Positions 17,135 through 27,935 of a stretch of DNA of 64,000 nt are shown piece by piece. Within the stretch, counting starts at the first letter, position 1; each line of letters begins with the position of its first letter. The translations under genes and the position numbers were made by a program. The DNA is from Leptospira montravelensis (lineage in GTDB: Bacteria > Spirochaetota > Leptospiria > Leptospirales > Leptospiraceae): positions 231,972-295,971 of the forward strand of contig NZ_RQFO01000009.1 in the NCBI RefSeq assembly GCF_004770045.1, given 5' to 3'. The notes beneath the pieces are model-generated. The model did not search any database. It saw only the letters and a list, made by a program, of their open reading frames with translations, and was not told where the DNA came from.

Positions 17135-18487
17135 ATGGGAATTGTCTCTTTAATCACAATCCGTTACATCCGAGGGTCCAGAGTACTAGGATTCCTCTCT
17201 ATCAAATCCAGGCTGTCGTTCATTGTTATGGCAGTCGGAGTGGGGCTTCTTGTCGTTGTCCTCTCCATTTTCAACGGATTCCAAAAACAAGTAAAAGAAT
17301 CTCTCTGGCAAGGCGGGCCTCATATTACAATTGAGAACTCTTATGGGTCAGGGGCCATTTATGATTATGAAAAGGTCATCGCTCATCTAAAGTCAGATCC
17401 GAAACTGGCTGAATCGTTTGTTTCTGTGGAAGGAAACATAACGAGTCATGGACTCATTCAAAGTAATAATAACTTTAACCCCATTATGATTCGAGCGGTC
17501 CCCGTGGATTCGGTTGAAAAATTAGTGGAGAACGGGTTACCAAATTTTCCAAGAATCTTACAATATGACCGAGACGAAATCCAATCCATCAATACCAAAA
17601 AGTTGGTAGTGGTAGGAAAGGAAATGAGTGCCATTTATGGATATGGACTGGGTCGTGAAATTACGATGGCAGTACCTGGTGGAAGGTTTACTGTAGAACG
17701 TGGGGTCCAAGTCAACGTACAAACTTTTCGTTTGGTGGGACTTTTTAAAACGGGATATTATAATTACGATTCAAAATTTGTATTTTTGTCTCTCCCACAA
17801 GCCCAAGAATTTTTTAAAATGAAAGGGGCTGTCAATCAAGTTGCCATTAAGGTTCGTTCTCTTGATGATTTAAAAGTCACTAAACAAAGAATCTTATCCA
17901 GGTTAAACGAAGATAATTGGAATCAGAAAATCCAAGATGAAACTTCCTGGTCAGTAAGAACCATTGCCGAAGAACAGGAAAACTTTTTAGCGGCACTTAG
18001 ACTTGAAAAAACAATCATCTCCATCATTGTGTTTCTTTTCATAGTTCTTGCGGCACTGGGAATGGTGGCAACAGTTCACTCACTCATTCGTGCGAAACGT
18101 AGATCCATAGGAACCTTAAAAGCACTTGGACTTGCCTCCAATGATATCCTTTTGATTTTTACATTGAATGCAATGATCGTGGGAATATTGTCATCGCTTG
18201 TAGGTGGGATGACTGGAATCTTTATTGCTACCAAGTTAGAAGTCATCATCAATATCATTTCTGAAATCATTAATGGGATCGGTGGTTTACTAAATCCTGG
18301 AGATTGGGATCCTGTGGAACTTGTACCAAAAGATATTTATTACTTCGATCATATCCCAGTAGATATTGATATTTCCTTTATCTTTATGGTCACAACGGCA
18401 GCAACCATCCTCTCTGGGCTTGCTGGTTATTTTCCGGCACGTATGGCGGCCAATCTAAATCCTGTGGATACAATACGAAATGACTAA
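17135..18487 (+). CDS. Lipoprotein-releasing ABC transporter permease (LolC/LolE type)
   Basis: 450 residues. One N-terminal transmembrane helix, a large periplasmic domain (about 45-290), then three C-terminal helices with an FtsX-like domain ([39 protein letters not shown], and [18 protein letters not shown] at the end). This is the layout of LolC/LolE, which extract lipoproteins from the inner membrane for transfer to the outer membrane. It overlaps the ATPase gene by 8 nt. Only one permease is present, so it may act as a homodimer. Confidence 0.88.
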   Translation: MGIVSLITIRYIRGSRVLGFLSIKSRLSFIVMAVGVGLLVVVLSIFNGFQKQVKESLWQGGPHITIENSYGSGAIYDYEKVIAHLKSDPKLAESFVSVEGNITSHGLIQSNNNFNPIMIRAVPVDSVEKLVENGLPNFPRILQYDRDEIQSINTKKLVVVGKEMSAIYGYGLGREITMAVPGGRFTVERGVQVNVQTFRLVGLFKTGYYNYDSKFVFLSLPQAQEFFKMKGAVNQVAIKVRSLDDLKVTKQRILSRLNEDNWNQKIQDETSWSVRTIAEEQENFLAALRLEKTIISIIVFLFIVLAALGMVATVHSLIRAKRRSIGTLKALGLASNDILLIFTLNAMIVGILSSLVGGMTGIFIATKLEVIINIISEIINGIGGLLNPGDWDPVELVPKDIYYFDHIPVDIDISFIFMVTTAATILSGLAGYFPARMAANLNPVDTIRND

Positions 18488-19175
18488 TATGAATGTAAAA
18501 CCAACTGTTTCGGTTCGCAAGTTAGAAAAATACTATCAGGTTGTGGACAAAAAATACCATATCATCTCTGGCTTAGATTTTGAAGTGATGCCAGGAGAAA
18601 TCGTTTCTGTAGAAGGTGCTTCCGGTGTTGGTAAATCTACACTTTTGAATATTCTAGGTGCTATGGATTCGTTTGACGACGGTGAGGTGGAAGTTTGTGG
18701 TGTTTCCTTAAAAAACTTAAATGAAAAACAAAGGGAAAGTTTTCGTGCAGAAAAAATTTCCTTTATCTTCCAACAACATCTTTTGTTGCCTGACTTTACT
18801 GCCTTGGAAAATGTAATGATGCCACTTCTCATTGCAAGAATGAATCCAGGTTTGGCTAAACAACAAGCTACTGAAATTTTAAGGAAAGTAGGGCTTGGGG
18901 AAAGAACAGAAAGTTTTCCCTCGCAACTTTCTGGGGGAGAAAGTGCTAGAGTTGGTGTGGCAAGGGCTCTTGTGGGTAGAAGACAACTTATTTTGGCTGA
19001 TGAACCAACAGGAAACTTGGATCGTGATAACTCACGTCATTTGATGGATCTCATTAAAGAACTGCAGAATGAATTTAAATTTTCTTTGATTCTTGTCACT
19101 CATGACTTGGAACTTGCCTCTATGGCACACAAACGAAATCGAATTGTGTCGGGACAGCTAACTCCCGTTACTTAG
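18480..19175 (+). CDS. Lipoprotein-releasing ABC transporter ATPase (LolD type)
   Basis: 231 residues with Walker [10 protein letters not shown], signature [15 protein letters not shown], Walker [13 protein letters not shown] and the switch His in LVTHD, as in LolD/MacB-type ATPases. It powers the permease encoded just upstream. The start is ATG 18480 (overlapping the permease end); ATG 18489 is an alternative. The lipoproteins elsewhere in this window are likely clients. Confidence 0.9.
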   Translation: MTNMNVKPTVSVRKLEKYYQVVDKKYHIISGLDFEVMPGEIVSVEGASGVGKSTLLNILGAMDSFDDGEVEVCGVSLKNLNEKQRESFRAEKISFIFQQHLLLPDFTALENVMMPLLIARMNPGLAKQQATEILRKVGLGERTESFPSQLSGGESARVGVARALVGRRQLILADEPTGNLDRDNSRHLMDLIKELQNEFKFSLILVTHDLELASMAHKRNRIVSGQLTPVT

Positions 19176-19176
19176 A

Positions 19177-19953
19177 ATGAACTTTTGTCGTTTTTGCGGA
19201 ACCAAAGAAATTCAGTTTCGTAAAAGCGGCAAATTTGGTTGTGTTCACTGTATACAAGTTTTTAAATATCCTATCCTTCAAAAACCCAAAATCATCCCCA
19301 AAAATGTAATGGAAGGTTTAGAGAGTTTTGTAAAAGAAAATTCTAAGTTTATCAATTTATTATCTTTTCGAACTCGCATCACAAGAAACCTAAAATCAAA
19401 TCTTTTTCCATTTTACGATTCCATATTTACAAAATCCAAGCAGTTGTTAGCTGAGAATGGAATGGATTTTTGGCTATATCCTTCCGAATTGTACCAGTCA
19501 AACCCGGGTGAAAACTGTGAAGTAAAAATGGGTTTTTATTTAGGTTCCGAAGATCATATTCGTTGGGAAAAAATGGTTTCGGTTTCACACCGAATCCCCC
19601 AAGAATCACCGCTTGAAAAAAAGACCAAAAATCAAATCTTTCGTTTTTTACTGCAAAAAACCAATTGGGCGGTATTTCCCAAGATAGGGTTTATTTCCTC
19701 TTGCCCTACCAATTTAGGCCTGGGAAGGCGGGACTCAGTCCTTGTGGAATTGGATCCGGGAATCAGTCCCAGGTTTTTTTCAATTTTGCAAACTCTCACC
19801 GAATTTGGTATAGAATTTGCTCCTTCCTCCGATCATAGTTTTAGGAAGATCGGAGAAAACCCGGGTCTTGTCGTAAAAATCTCGTGGAAGAACGCTCGTG
19901 CGGTCCAAAAACGTCAGCTTTACAAAATTCTTGGTTTACGAGGCTCCCTTTAA
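19177..19953 (+). CDS. McsA-like zinc finger fused to McsB-like arginine kinase domain
   Basis: 258 residues. The N-terminus has two CxxC pairs (CRFCG at 4-7, CVHC about 26-29) like the McsA adaptor. From about 45 it resembles the phosphagen kinase domain of McsB: LLSFRTRITRNL (McsB SSRIRLARN), SEDHIRWEKM (EEDHIRI) and FISSCPTNLGLGRRDSV (SCPTNLGTGLRAS, including the catalytic-region Cys). The C-terminal RGxxGEG-type segment is not evident and the length is shorter than McsB (about 350). McsB marks proteins with phospho-arginine for ClpC. The position directly upstream of clpC supports the call. Whether it still has kinase activity is open. Confidence 0.75.
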   Translation: MNFCRFCGTKEIQFRKSGKFGCVHCIQVFKYPILQKPKIIPKNVMEGLESFVKENSKFINLLSFRTRITRNLKSNLFPFYDSIFTKSKQLLAENGMDFWLYPSELYQSNPGENCEVKMGFYLGSEDHIRWEKMVSVSHRIPQESPLEKKTKNQIFRFLLQKTNWAVFPKIGFISSCPTNLGLGRRDSVLVELDPGISPRFFSILQTLTEFGIEFAPSSDHSFRKIGENPGLVVKISWKNARAVQKRQLYKILGLRGSL

Positions 19954-20013
19954 ACCGGTACGGTCATGATGGGAACGAGGACGTTCGTCTAATTAACAAA
20001 GGCAGGGTGCGGC

Positions 20014-22566
20014 ATGTTGGAATTCACCAAAAGAGCAAAGAGAGTCATCAACGAAATCGCCCAAGATGAGGCTAAACGTTTGGGTTCCGATTTTATCGGT
20101 CCTGAACACATTCTACTTGGGCTTCTCCGGGAGGAGGACTCTGTCGCGATTAAGATTCTTACGAATCTAAACATCAATTTGAACGAACTCCGTAAAGAAG
20201 TCGAAAAGAGAACTCGTGAGGGTTCCGGTGCCTTGTTATTGGATGTAAGCCAAGGACAAGACAAATACCAAAAAATGATCGAAGTTTCTAAAGAGGAAGC
20301 AAAACGCCTCAAACATAACTATGTGGGAACTGAGCACATTCTTTTGGCACTACTTCGCGATAACAATAATATTGCGGGTGGATCGTTATCATCGTTCAGC
20401 GTAAATTATAACGTCATTAAATCTGAGATTTTACGACTTTTGGGAGCTCCACCCTCTGGTGCGGTGGGAGCAGGAACTACAGGAACACAATCCGGTCCAC
20501 AAGGCCAAACACAAACTGCAGCACCAAGACAGGAAAAAAGTAAAACTCCTATTTTGGATGAGTTTGCACGGGACCTAACCCAACTCGCACGCGAGAAAAA
20601 ACTAGATCCTGTGATTGGTCGCTCCAAAGAAATCGAAAGAGTCATTCAAATCCTCTCTCGTAAAACAAAAAACAATCCAGTTCTTGTGGGAGAATCAGGT
20701 GTGGGTAAAACGGCCATCGTTGAAGGTCTTGCCCAAGCTGTGATCGACAAGTTAGTTCCCGATTTACTTTTCGATAAACGAGTGTTATCTCTTGATTTGG
20801 CAAGTCTCATTGCAGGAACCAAATACCGAGGTGAGTTTGAAGAACGATTGAAAAAAATCATGAAAGAAATCGTTACTTCGCAAAACATCATCATCTTTAT
20901 CGATGAGTTACACACTCTCATTGGAGCAGGGGCTGCCGAAGGGGCTGTGGATGCGGCAAACATTCTAAAACCTGCACTCGCTCGTGGGGAATTACAATGT
21001 ATTGGTGCGACAACGAATAACGAATACCGTAAATACATCGAAAAAGATTCTGCTCTGGAAAGAAGATTTCAAATGGTGAAGGTTCTTGAACCTTCCGTTG
21101 ATGATGCAGTTCTTATCTTAGATGGTTTGAAAAAAGCATATGAAGCTCATCATAAGGTTCGTTATACAGAAAAAGCCATTGAACAAGCGGTTAAGTTATC
21201 TCACCGTTATATCAACGATCGCTTTTTGCCAGACAAAGCAATTGATATCATTGATGAGGCTGGTGCAAAAGCTCGTCTTGCTAATTGCCAACGTCCGAAC
21301 GAAATCAAAGAGATTGAAGAAGAAATCAAAGCTCTTTCCGTTAAAAAAGAAGATTTGGTTCGTAGCCAAGAGTATGAAAAAGCAGCCGCAGTTCGCGATG
21401 AAGTGAATCGTAAAAAAGGCCAATTGGAAGAAAAAACCAAACAGTGGCAAGAACGAATGGAAGGTTATGCTGTTTCTATTGAAGAAGAAGATATACTTTC
21501 TGTTGTGAGTCTTTGGACAGGAATTCCATTGAAAAAAATGGAAGAGTCCGAAAATACAAAACTTCTCAATTTGGAAGAAGACATCAAAGGTCGTATTGTT
21601 GGACAAACCGATGCCATTGAAAAAGTAGCTCGTGCTGTCAGACGTTCACGCACAGGTCTCAAAAGTGAAAAACGCCCTACCGGATCGTTTATTTTCCTTG
21701 GACCAACAGGTGTAGGAAAAACAGAACTTGCAAAAGCTCTCGCAGAACAACTGTTTGGATCGGAAGACAATATGCTCCGCATCGATATGTCGGAATATAT
21801 GGAACCTCATGCAGTATCCCGTCTGATTGGAGCTCCTCCGGGTTACGTAGGATATGATGATGGCGGCCAACTCACTGAATTTGTGAGAAGAAAGCCATAT
21901 AGTTTGGTTTTACTCGACGAAATCGAAAAGGCACACCATGACCTTTTTAATATCTTACTCCAAATTATGGAAGAAGGGAATTTAACTGACACCAAAGGTC
22001 GTAAGGTAAACTTCCGCGATACCATCATCATCATGACTTCGAACATCGCTGCGAAAGAAATTTCGAAAGGTGGGCGATTGGGTTTTGAAGACTTCGCAGA
22101 AGAAAGAGAAACTTACAAAGCAGAACAAGCTCGTGAACAGTTGAAAAAACATTTTAACCCAGAATTCCTCAACCGTGTGGATGAGGTGGTTTACTTTGCT
22201 CCTCTCAAAAAAGAAGAGATTGTAAGCATTGTGGATATCATGTTAAAAGACTTTAACAAACGTTTGACTGAAAAGAAGGTGCTTGTAGATCTTTCTCTTT
22301 CTGCCAAAGAACATTTTGCAACCATTGGATACGACCAAAACTATGGAGCCCGTCCACTCCGACGTGTGTTCCAAAGAGAATTGGAAGATTATATGGCTGT
22401 GCAGTCTTTGAAAGGCGTTTATGATAACCCAACGAAGATTCAGGTAGACTTTGTGGAAGGAAAACTCGTGTATTCGGAAACTCCTTGGTCTGATTACAAG
22501 GAAGCTCCGAAAAAAGACGACGGTTCTTCGCCAAGCACAGAGGAAAAAGATTTGGCTCTCGTTTAG
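20014..22566 (+). CDS. clpC: ATP-dependent Clp protease ATPase subunit ClpC
   Basis: 850 residues: N-domain (1-145; [35 protein letters not shown] repeated as [22 protein letters not shown]), first AAA domain with Walker [10 protein letters not shown], a middle domain containing a UVR-like segment ([19 protein letters not shown]), and second AAA domain with [20 protein letters not shown]. It unfolds substrates for ClpP. The ClpC assignment over ClpA/ClpB rests on the N-domain plus short UVR-type middle domain, and on the McsB-like gene 60 nt upstream. Confidence 0.95.
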   Translation: MLEFTKRAKRVINEIAQDEAKRLGSDFIGPEHILLGLLREEDSVAIKILTNLNINLNELRKEVEKRTREGSGALLLDVSQGQDKYQKMIEVSKEEAKRLKHNYVGTEHILLALLRDNNNIAGGSLSSFSVNYNVIKSEILRLLGAPPSGAVGAGTTGTQSGPQGQTQTAAPRQEKSKTPILDEFARDLTQLAREKKLDPVIGRSKEIERVIQILSRKTKNNPVLVGESGVGKTAIVEGLAQAVIDKLVPDLLFDKRVLSLDLASLIAGTKYRGEFEERLKKIMKEIVTSQNIIIFIDELHTLIGAGAAEGAVDAANILKPALARGELQCIGATTNNEYRKYIEKDSALERRFQMVKVLEPSVDDAVLILDGLKKAYEAHHKVRYTEKAIEQAVKLSHRYINDRFLPDKAIDIIDEAGAKARLANCQRPNEIKEIEEEIKALSVKKEDLVRSQEYEKAAAVRDEVNRKKGQLEEKTKQWQERMEGYAVSIEEEDILSVVSLWTGIPLKKMEESENTKLLNLEEDIKGRIVGQTDAIEKVARAVRRSRTGLKSEKRPTGSFIFLGPTGVGKTELAKALAEQLFGSEDNMLRIDMSEYMEPHAVSRLIGAPPGYVGYDDGGQLTEFVRRKPYSLVLLDEIEKAHHDLFNILLQIMEEGNLTDTKGRKVNFRDTIIIMTSNIAAKEISKGGRLGFEDFAEERETYKAEQAREQLKKHFNPEFLNRVDEVVYFAPLKKEEIVSIVDIMLKDFNKRLTEKKVLVDLSLSAKEHFATIGYDQNYGARPLRRVFQRELEDYMAVQSLKGVYDNPTKIQVDFVEGKLVYSETPWSDYKEAPKKDDGSSPSTEEKDLALV

Positions 22567-22592
22567 AGAGCCTTTCGGGCAGGCGAACGGAA

Positions 22593-23027
22593 ATGGCTAT
22601 CCTCATTCCCCTCGTCTTCCTGTTTTCTTATTTCTTTATCCGCAAGATTTGGTTCCAACTCCGAAAAATTCGAACCGTTGGGACCATCGAGCGGATTGAA
22701 CTTGGTTATATTCGCCCCAATTTAATTCTCCCCGAAGTGAAAGTTTTCTATAAATACTACTTCCAATCGGGATTGTATTTCGGATCTGGTTATCTCAATC
22801 TCTCCGATTTTCTCACCCATCAAGAATTCCATCTTCATTTGGGGCCTGGTGAAAATCCTATTTTATATACAGAAGATGCAGAGATCATCACGGAAGAACA
22901 TATTGAACATTACTTGCTTTCCAAGGGGGGCAGTGTTTTCCTATACCTGGACCCCATCGAACCCTACCATTCCAGGATTGATTCGGTTAATTTGAATTCC
23001 ATTACTGTTCCGTCGGACCTTTTATGA
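22593..23027 (+). CDS. Small membrane protein, unknown function
   Basis: 144 residues with one N-terminal hydrophobic segment (MAILIPLVFLFSYFFIRKIWF) and a beta-rich soluble part (TVGTIERIELGYIRPNLILPEVKVFYKYYFQSGLYFGSGYLNLSDF), reminiscent of DUF3592-type proteins but not assignable. The start is ATG 22593, 26 nt after clpC. The end overlaps the next TPR gene by 4 nt (ATGA). Confidence 0.6.
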   Translation: MAILIPLVFLFSYFFIRKIWFQLRKIRTVGTIERIELGYIRPNLILPEVKVFYKYYFQSGLYFGSGYLNLSDFLTHQEFHLHLGPGENPILYTEDAEIITEEHIEHYLLSKGGSVFLYLDPIEPYHSRIDSVNLNSITVPSDLL

Positions 23028-23803
23028 AACATTTGATTTATACTTTAGCCGTTACTTGTTTTCTTGTAACCTCCCTCCATTCCCAAGAAAAAGAACAAGT
23101 TGGTTCGGCTTACTTTCAAGCTGTAGATGAATACAAAGTAAAAAACTATAACAAGTCAATAGAGCTTGTAAAGAGTTTACTTACTGATGGTAAATCTTCC
23201 TATGAATTCTATGCTTTACTTGCATTTAACTATGATAAGTTGAACGACTTTGAAAATTCTTATAAAAATATCTTAGAAGCAAGAAAACGTAAACCTGACG
23301 ATGAAGATCTTTTGTTAGCAAGTCTTGCAATCTTAACTCGCAACAAAAAATGGAAACCGGCCATTGAACTTGCCGAAAAAACTATCCCATTGTATCCGCA
23401 AAATCCTGAAGTAAGATACTTTTATGCACTGGCACTATCCGAAAAAGGTGCTTCCAAAACTGCACTTTCTCAAATTGAAAAAGCAAAAGCAGGTAGTCCC
23501 AATGACTTCCGAATGTTAGAGTTAGAGGGAAAAATCTATTATAATTTAAAAAATTATGATAAAGCGGATGTTAGTTTAAGATGGGCATCTTCTTTAAACC
23601 AAAATTCTGCTGAAATTTGGAATAACCTGGCTCTCGTCCAAGAATCATTATACAAAACCAATAAAAAATTGGGTAAAAAATCTCAAGCAAACACCTATTT
23701 GACGGAGGCAAAGGAATGTATCCAAAAAGCTTCTGATTTAAATGGAGAAAGTAATACAATCAAAGAAAATTCAAAACGGATTGTTGCACTTAGCGATTTG
23801 TGA
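23024..23803 (+). CDS. Secreted TPR-repeat protein
   Basis: 259 residues with a cleavable signal peptide ([18 protein letters not shown], about 4-21) and TPR units such as [56 protein letters not shown] and [29 protein letters not shown]. Probably a periplasmic scaffold for protein-protein contacts. It overlaps the next gene mtaB (GTG start) by 4 nt. Confidence 0.8.
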   Translation: MKHLIYTLAVTCFLVTSLHSQEKEQVGSAYFQAVDEYKVKNYNKSIELVKSLLTDGKSSYEFYALLAFNYDKLNDFENSYKNILEARKRKPDDEDLLLASLAILTRNKKWKPAIELAEKTIPLYPQNPEVRYFYALALSEKGASKTALSQIEKAKAGSPNDFRMLELEGKIYYNLKNYDKADVSLRWASSLNQNSAEIWNNLALVQESLYKTNKKLGKKSQANTYLTEAKECIQKASDLNGESNTIKENSKRIVALSDL

Positions 23804-25089
23804 AAATAAAGTTTCATACACTTGGCTGTCGGTTGAACTTTTTTGAAACCGATGGTATGTATTCAGTTCTCAAAGACAAAGGATTTTCTTTAGCAGAAGC
23901 CGAGGAAAAGGCGCAGTACATTGTTGTGAATACTTGTACTGTTACTAATAAAGCTGATGTAAAAAACAGGAACATCATTCGAAATGCCATACGCACAAAC
24001 CCTGGTGCAAAGGTTTATGTGACAGGTTGTTATGCAGAAACTGACAAAGAAGTTTTACTTAATATTCCTGGTGTGTTTGGTGTATTCGGTAATACCGAAA
24101 AAAGTTCTCTACCTTATAAAATTTTAGAAGACTTTGAAGGAAAAGAAGTATATCCAACTAAAGAACTGGATCGATTTTCCTATTCGGACGTACTGCCGGA
24201 AGGCCATACTCGAGCGTATTTAAAAATACAAGATGGTTGTAACAGAAAATGTTCCTATTGTAAAATCCCAGCTGCACGTGGTCTTGGAGTCAGTAGAAAT
24301 TATAACGACATTTTAGATCAAGTTAGATACCTTCAAGACAATGGAGTTGGGGAAATTCAGTTAACTGGCGTTAATTTAGGATGGTATCGATTAGAAAATG
24401 GTGAAAAAGGTTTTTTAAATCTTTTAGAAGATATTTTAAAAATCTTAGAATATTCTCGTATTCGTCTTTCTTCCATAGAGCCGCCAGATGTAGGATCCGG
24501 GTTACTGGATTTAATGAAACACCCCAGATTTTGTAAATTTTTACATATTCCTATTCAAAGTGGTAGCCGAAAAATTTTAAAAGATATGCGGCGAACATAT
24601 CATCCAGATGCATTTCGAACAAGGATTGAACTAGCAAAAGAGAAACTGCCTGGTTTATTTCTTGGAACTGATGTCATTGTGGGATTTCCTTCGGAAACAG
24701 AAGTTGAATTTAATGAAACAAAACAATTGTTAATTGAGCTTGGTTTTGCAAAATTACATGTATTCCCTTATTCTGTTCGAAAGGGCACAACTGCTGAATC
24801 CTTTGGCGATCCGATTCCAGGTGATGAAAAAAAACGCAGAGTATTAAATTTGATGGCTCTCAGTTCTGAATTGCACAAAAAATATTCTGAATCGGTCATT
24901 GGTAAAACCTATGAGGCCATTCTTGAAAGTGATGGACGGTTTGTAACAGATAATTATCTGAAAGGTAAACTTGCTGATTCTTTCCGATTTGATACCTTAC
25001 AAACTGGACAATTTGTAGATGTTAGGTGCGTAGAGTACAAACCTGCTAAAGATAAAGAAGGTGAGTTTGTTTTTGGACTGTCCCTATAA
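23800..25089 (+). CDS. mtaB: tRNA (N6-threonylcarbamoyladenosine(37)-C2)-methylthiotransferase
   Basis: 429 residues of the radical SAM methylthiotransferase family. The N-terminal UPF0004 domain supplies Cys in [18 protein letters not shown] and VTGCYAET for the auxiliary [4Fe-4S] cluster. The radical SAM motif is [13 protein letters not shown]-like tail (about 370-429) follows. MtaB adds methylthio to t6A37 of tRNA. MtaB is favoured over MiaB by TLGCRLN and TVTNKAD. The start is GTG 23800, overlapping the TPR gene. Confidence 0.9.
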   Translation: MKIKFHTLGCRLNFFETDGMYSVLKDKGFSLAEAEEKAQYIVVNTCTVTNKADVKNRNIIRNAIRTNPGAKVYVTGCYAETDKEVLLNIPGVFGVFGNTEKSSLPYKILEDFEGKEVYPTKELDRFSYSDVLPEGHTRAYLKIQDGCNRKCSYCKIPAARGLGVSRNYNDILDQVRYLQDNGVGEIQLTGVNLGWYRLENGEKGFLNLLEDILKILEYSRIRLSSIEPPDVGSGLLDLMKHPRFCKFLHIPIQSGSRKILKDMRRTYHPDAFRTRIELAKEKLPGLFLGTDVIVGFPSETEVEFNETKQLLIELGFAKLHVFPYSVRKGTTAESFGDPIPGDEKKRRVLNLMALSSELHKKYSESVIGKTYEAILESDGRFVTDNYLKGKLADSFRFDTLQTGQFVDVRCVEYKPAKDKEGEFVFGLSL

Positions 25090-25144
25090 TTTCTATTAGA
25101 AAAAGAATTCCCAAAAACAATCAATTAGTTACAATTAGGTCAAC

Positions 25145-25915
25145 ATGGATCGTAAAAAACTATATATTCCTGGATTTATCTTTGTAATCGTTCTAATCCT
25201 TTCTTCTGTTTGGTTTTTTCGGAATTCTCAATCTAACCGATTAGGAATTGAAAGAGGGTCTTTGGTCGAAGCAGTATATGCTCTTGGCACTGTAAAACCA
25301 GTCGAAAGTTTTAGTTTAAAATTTGGAATTGCAGCTTCGGTTCGAGAAATTTTTGTAGAAGAGGGCCAAACCGTTACAAAGGACCAAGCTCTACTTGTAA
25401 ACGATTCAGGAATTACTTTCCGATCTCCATTTAATGGCACCTTAACCAAGTTAAATGTTGCAAAAAATGAAACAGCAATGCCAGGCCTGCCTCTTTTAGA
25501 GATCCAAAATTTAAAAGAAGTTTATATTTCCGTTTCTTTAGACCAAGAATCTGCGTTACGTGTCAAACCAGGTCAACTTGCTCAACTTAGTTTTGAATCC
25601 ATACGAGGAAATGTTTATAAAGGAAAGGTCGAACGGATATATCCATCGAACGGACAATTTTTGGTTAGGATCGAACCAAATGAACTTCCGCAAGGAATTT
25701 TACCGGATATGACTACCGATGTGGCTATCGAAGTTTCTTCCAAAGAAAACGTAATCTTAGTTCCGTTAGTTGCCGTTGACCGAGGAAAAATTATTAGGTA
25801 TCGTGATGGCAAACGTGAAAAAATTGAAATTCGTATTGGAGCCATCAATTCAGAATATGGAGAGTTAGTCCAAGGTGATCTGAAAGAAGGCGACGAAGTA
25901 TTGGTTAAAAACTGA
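25145..25915 (+). CDS. Periplasmic adaptor (HlyD/MacA-like) of ABC exporter
   Basis: 256 residues. An N-terminal membrane anchor (LYIPGFIFVIVLILSSVWFF, about 6-25) precedes a lipoyl-like barrel-sandwich domain (GTVKPVESFSLKFGIAASVREIFVEEGQTVTKDQALL ... FRSPFNGTLTKLNVAKNETAMPGLPLLEI) and a beta-barrel domain. The helical hairpin is very short, so it is unlikely to reach an outer-membrane channel in the MacA/TolC manner. The following permease and ATPase genes are 1 nt and 0 nt away, giving a three-gene exporter operon. Confidence 0.85.
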   Translation: MDRKKLYIPGFIFVIVLILSSVWFFRNSQSNRLGIERGSLVEAVYALGTVKPVESFSLKFGIAASVREIFVEEGQTVTKDQALLVNDSGITFRSPFNGTLTKLNVAKNETAMPGLPLLEIQNLKEVYISVSLDQESALRVKPGQLAQLSFESIRGNVYKGKVERIYPSNGQFLVRIEPNELPQGILPDMTTDVAIEVSSKENVILVPLVAVDRGKIIRYRDGKREKIEIRIGAINSEYGELVQGDLKEGDEVLVKN

Positions 25916-25916
25916 T

Positions 25917-27170
25917 ATGTTGTTTCTTGCGATAAGACAGATCCTTTCAAGACCACAACAATCCATTCTTACATTGATCGGAATCGTACTTGGTACTGCA
26001 GGTTATATTGTTTTCTCGGGAATTATGTTGGGTTTTCAAGCTGTCATAACTGACCAATTGGTGAACACTGACGGACAGATCAAAATTTCGCCTAAAGATG
26101 AACTGATAACGGAAAGAACATTTGAAGAAGTTTTTTTTCAAGGAAAAGTAGTGCGTTGGTTGTCGCCACCTTCCGGCAGAACCGACAATTCCCGGTTAAC
26201 GAATGTTCTAGGTTGGATGGATAAGTTATCCAATGATCACCGAGTCATTTCTTTTGCACCGCAGCTTACCAAAGAAGTTATTTTTGTAAATGGGAAAGCA
26301 ACGGCTCCAGCTAGGTTTGTTGGAGTTGATCCGACGATCCAACCTAAAGTAACTAATATAAGTGATTACATTGTAGAAGGAAAAATTTCCGATTTATCTA
26401 GAGGGACTTCGCTTGCCATTATGGGTGAAGGTGTTTTGAATAAACTTGGTGCAAAAATTGGTGATACCATTTCCGTATATATTCCAGGTTCTGATTTAAT
26501 CCCTATAAAGGTGGTTGGTATTTTGAGTACTGGAAATCGTTTGGTTGATGAAGTCACCGTATATTCTGCATTGTCTACTGTACAAAGTGTAACAAAATCT
26601 AGTGGAGAAATCTCTCAAATTATTGTAAAAATTAATGATATTCGATCTGCTGCTGCAATTGCCGCTGAATTTCGGTATTTTAGTAAAGATAAAGTGGAAA
26701 GTTGGGACGAAGTAAATGCAAGTATTCTTCAAGTCTTTAAAACACAGGATATTGTTAGAAACTCTACCACTTTTACAATCATTCTTGTCGTAGCATTCGG
26801 AATATATAATATTCTAAATATGGTTGTGAACCAAAAGAAAAAGGAAGTGGCCATCCTTCGTTCCATTGGGTTCGACGAAAAAGATACAATCCAACTTTTT
26901 ATTTTCCAAGGCTTGTTTTTAGGTACACTTGGAGCTGTCATTGGAATCGTTGTGGGAATATTTGGATGTTATTATATAGATGGAATTCCCATTGGTGATC
27001 CAAAACAAAATTCCAAAGCTTTAATGAAAACGATGATGATTTCTTGGGACTGGATGATATATGTAAAAGGGTTTTGTATCGCCGTTATCAGTGCATCCAT
27101 TGCGAGTTATATACCTGCACGTATGGCAAGCCGTCTTTCACCTGTCGATATTATCCGAGGGGCAACATAA
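25917..27170 (+). CDS. MacB/LolC-type ABC transporter permease
   Basis: 417 residues, with an N-terminal transmembrane helix (ILTLIGIVLGTAGYIVFSGIMLGF), a periplasmic domain (about 45-265) and three C-terminal helices of an FtsX domain, ending YIPARMASRLSPVDIIRGA. It works with the adjacent adaptor and ATPase to export or extract a substrate from the inner membrane; the substrate is unknown. It is a separate system from the Lol-like pair at 17135-19175. Confidence 0.87.
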   Translation: MLFLAIRQILSRPQQSILTLIGIVLGTAGYIVFSGIMLGFQAVITDQLVNTDGQIKISPKDELITERTFEEVFFQGKVVRWLSPPSGRTDNSRLTNVLGWMDKLSNDHRVISFAPQLTKEVIFVNGKATAPARFVGVDPTIQPKVTNISDYIVEGKISDLSRGTSLAIMGEGVLNKLGAKIGDTISVYIPGSDLIPIKVVGILSTGNRLVDEVTVYSALSTVQSVTKSSGEISQIIVKINDIRSAAAIAAEFRYFSKDKVESWDEVNASILQVFKTQDIVRNSTTFTIILVVAFGIYNILNMVVNQKKKEVAILRSIGFDEKDTIQLFIFQGLFLGTLGAVIGIVVGIFGCYYIDGIPIGDPKQNSKALMKTMMISWDWMIYVKGFCIAVISASIASYIPARMASRLSPVDIIRGAT

Positions 27171-27839
27171 ATGATTGGAATAGATGCCAAACATATTTTT
27201 AAATCCTTCGGAGAACCACCGCAAGAAGTATTAAAAGATGTTTCGTTAGATATTGATATTGGTGATTTTGTTGCCCTCACTGGAAAGTCGGGTTCCGGTA
27301 AATCAACGTTACTCTATATTGTAAGTGGTTTGGACAATCCAACAAGTGGTGAAGTCAAACTGAATGGAAGTTCCCTTTCTGGAATGGGAAGCAAAGAAAT
27401 TCATGCCTTACGAAATCAATCGATAGGATTTGTCTTTCAATTCCACTACTTACTTCCTGAGCTTACGGGACTAGAAAATATAACTATGCCGGCGAGAAAA
27501 ACTGGATCGCATAAACTCACTGAAGACTATGCTTTGCATTTGATGGAAAGTTTTTCTGTATTACATTGTAAAGATAAGTTTCCGAGCCAAATGTCTGGTG
27601 GAGAAGGGCAAAGGGTTGCGATTGCGCGTGCTTTAGTTCAAAAGCCAAAATTTCTTTTTGCCGACGAACCGACTGGCAATTTAGATACAGTTAACGGCGA
27701 TAAGGTGATGGAGATTTTTAAGCGAATCAACAAAGAGGATGGAACTACCATTCTTTTTGTAACTCATGATCCAGATTATGCGAGTTTAGCGAGTCGTAGG
27801 GTCCATATGGTTGACGGAAAAATTGCAGAAATTTCCTAA
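27171..27839 (+). CDS. ABC transporter ATPase (MacB/LolD type)
   Basis: 222 residues with Walker A GKSGSGKST, signature MSGGEGQRVAIARAL, Walker [13 protein letters not shown] and switch FVTHD. It is the energy-coupling subunit for the permease encoded immediately upstream (no gap between stop and ATG 27171). Member of the LolD/MacB/FtsE group by the extended Q-loop region (FVFQFHYLLPELTGLENI). Confidence 0.9.
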   Translation: MIGIDAKHIFKSFGEPPQEVLKDVSLDIDIGDFVALTGKSGSGKSTLLYIVSGLDNPTSGEVKLNGSSLSGMGSKEIHALRNQSIGFVFQFHYLLPELTGLENITMPARKTGSHKLTEDYALHLMESFSVLHCKDKFPSQMSGGEGQRVAIARALVQKPKFLFADEPTGNLDTVNGDKVMEIFKRINKEDGTTILFVTHDPDYASLASRRVHMVDGKIAEIS

Positions 27840-27935
27840 AAATTCTGTTATATTATCATAAAACCGATTTTATAGCAGATTTTTTCCAAAAAAATTAATG
27901 AATTCGAGAGTTCTTAACCGACCTTGGCATAAGAT

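Noticed and set aside
27840..27935. SAM-type riboswitch upstream of metZ
   Set aside because: The spacer is only 96 nt, AT-rich, and shows no multi-stem riboswitch structure.
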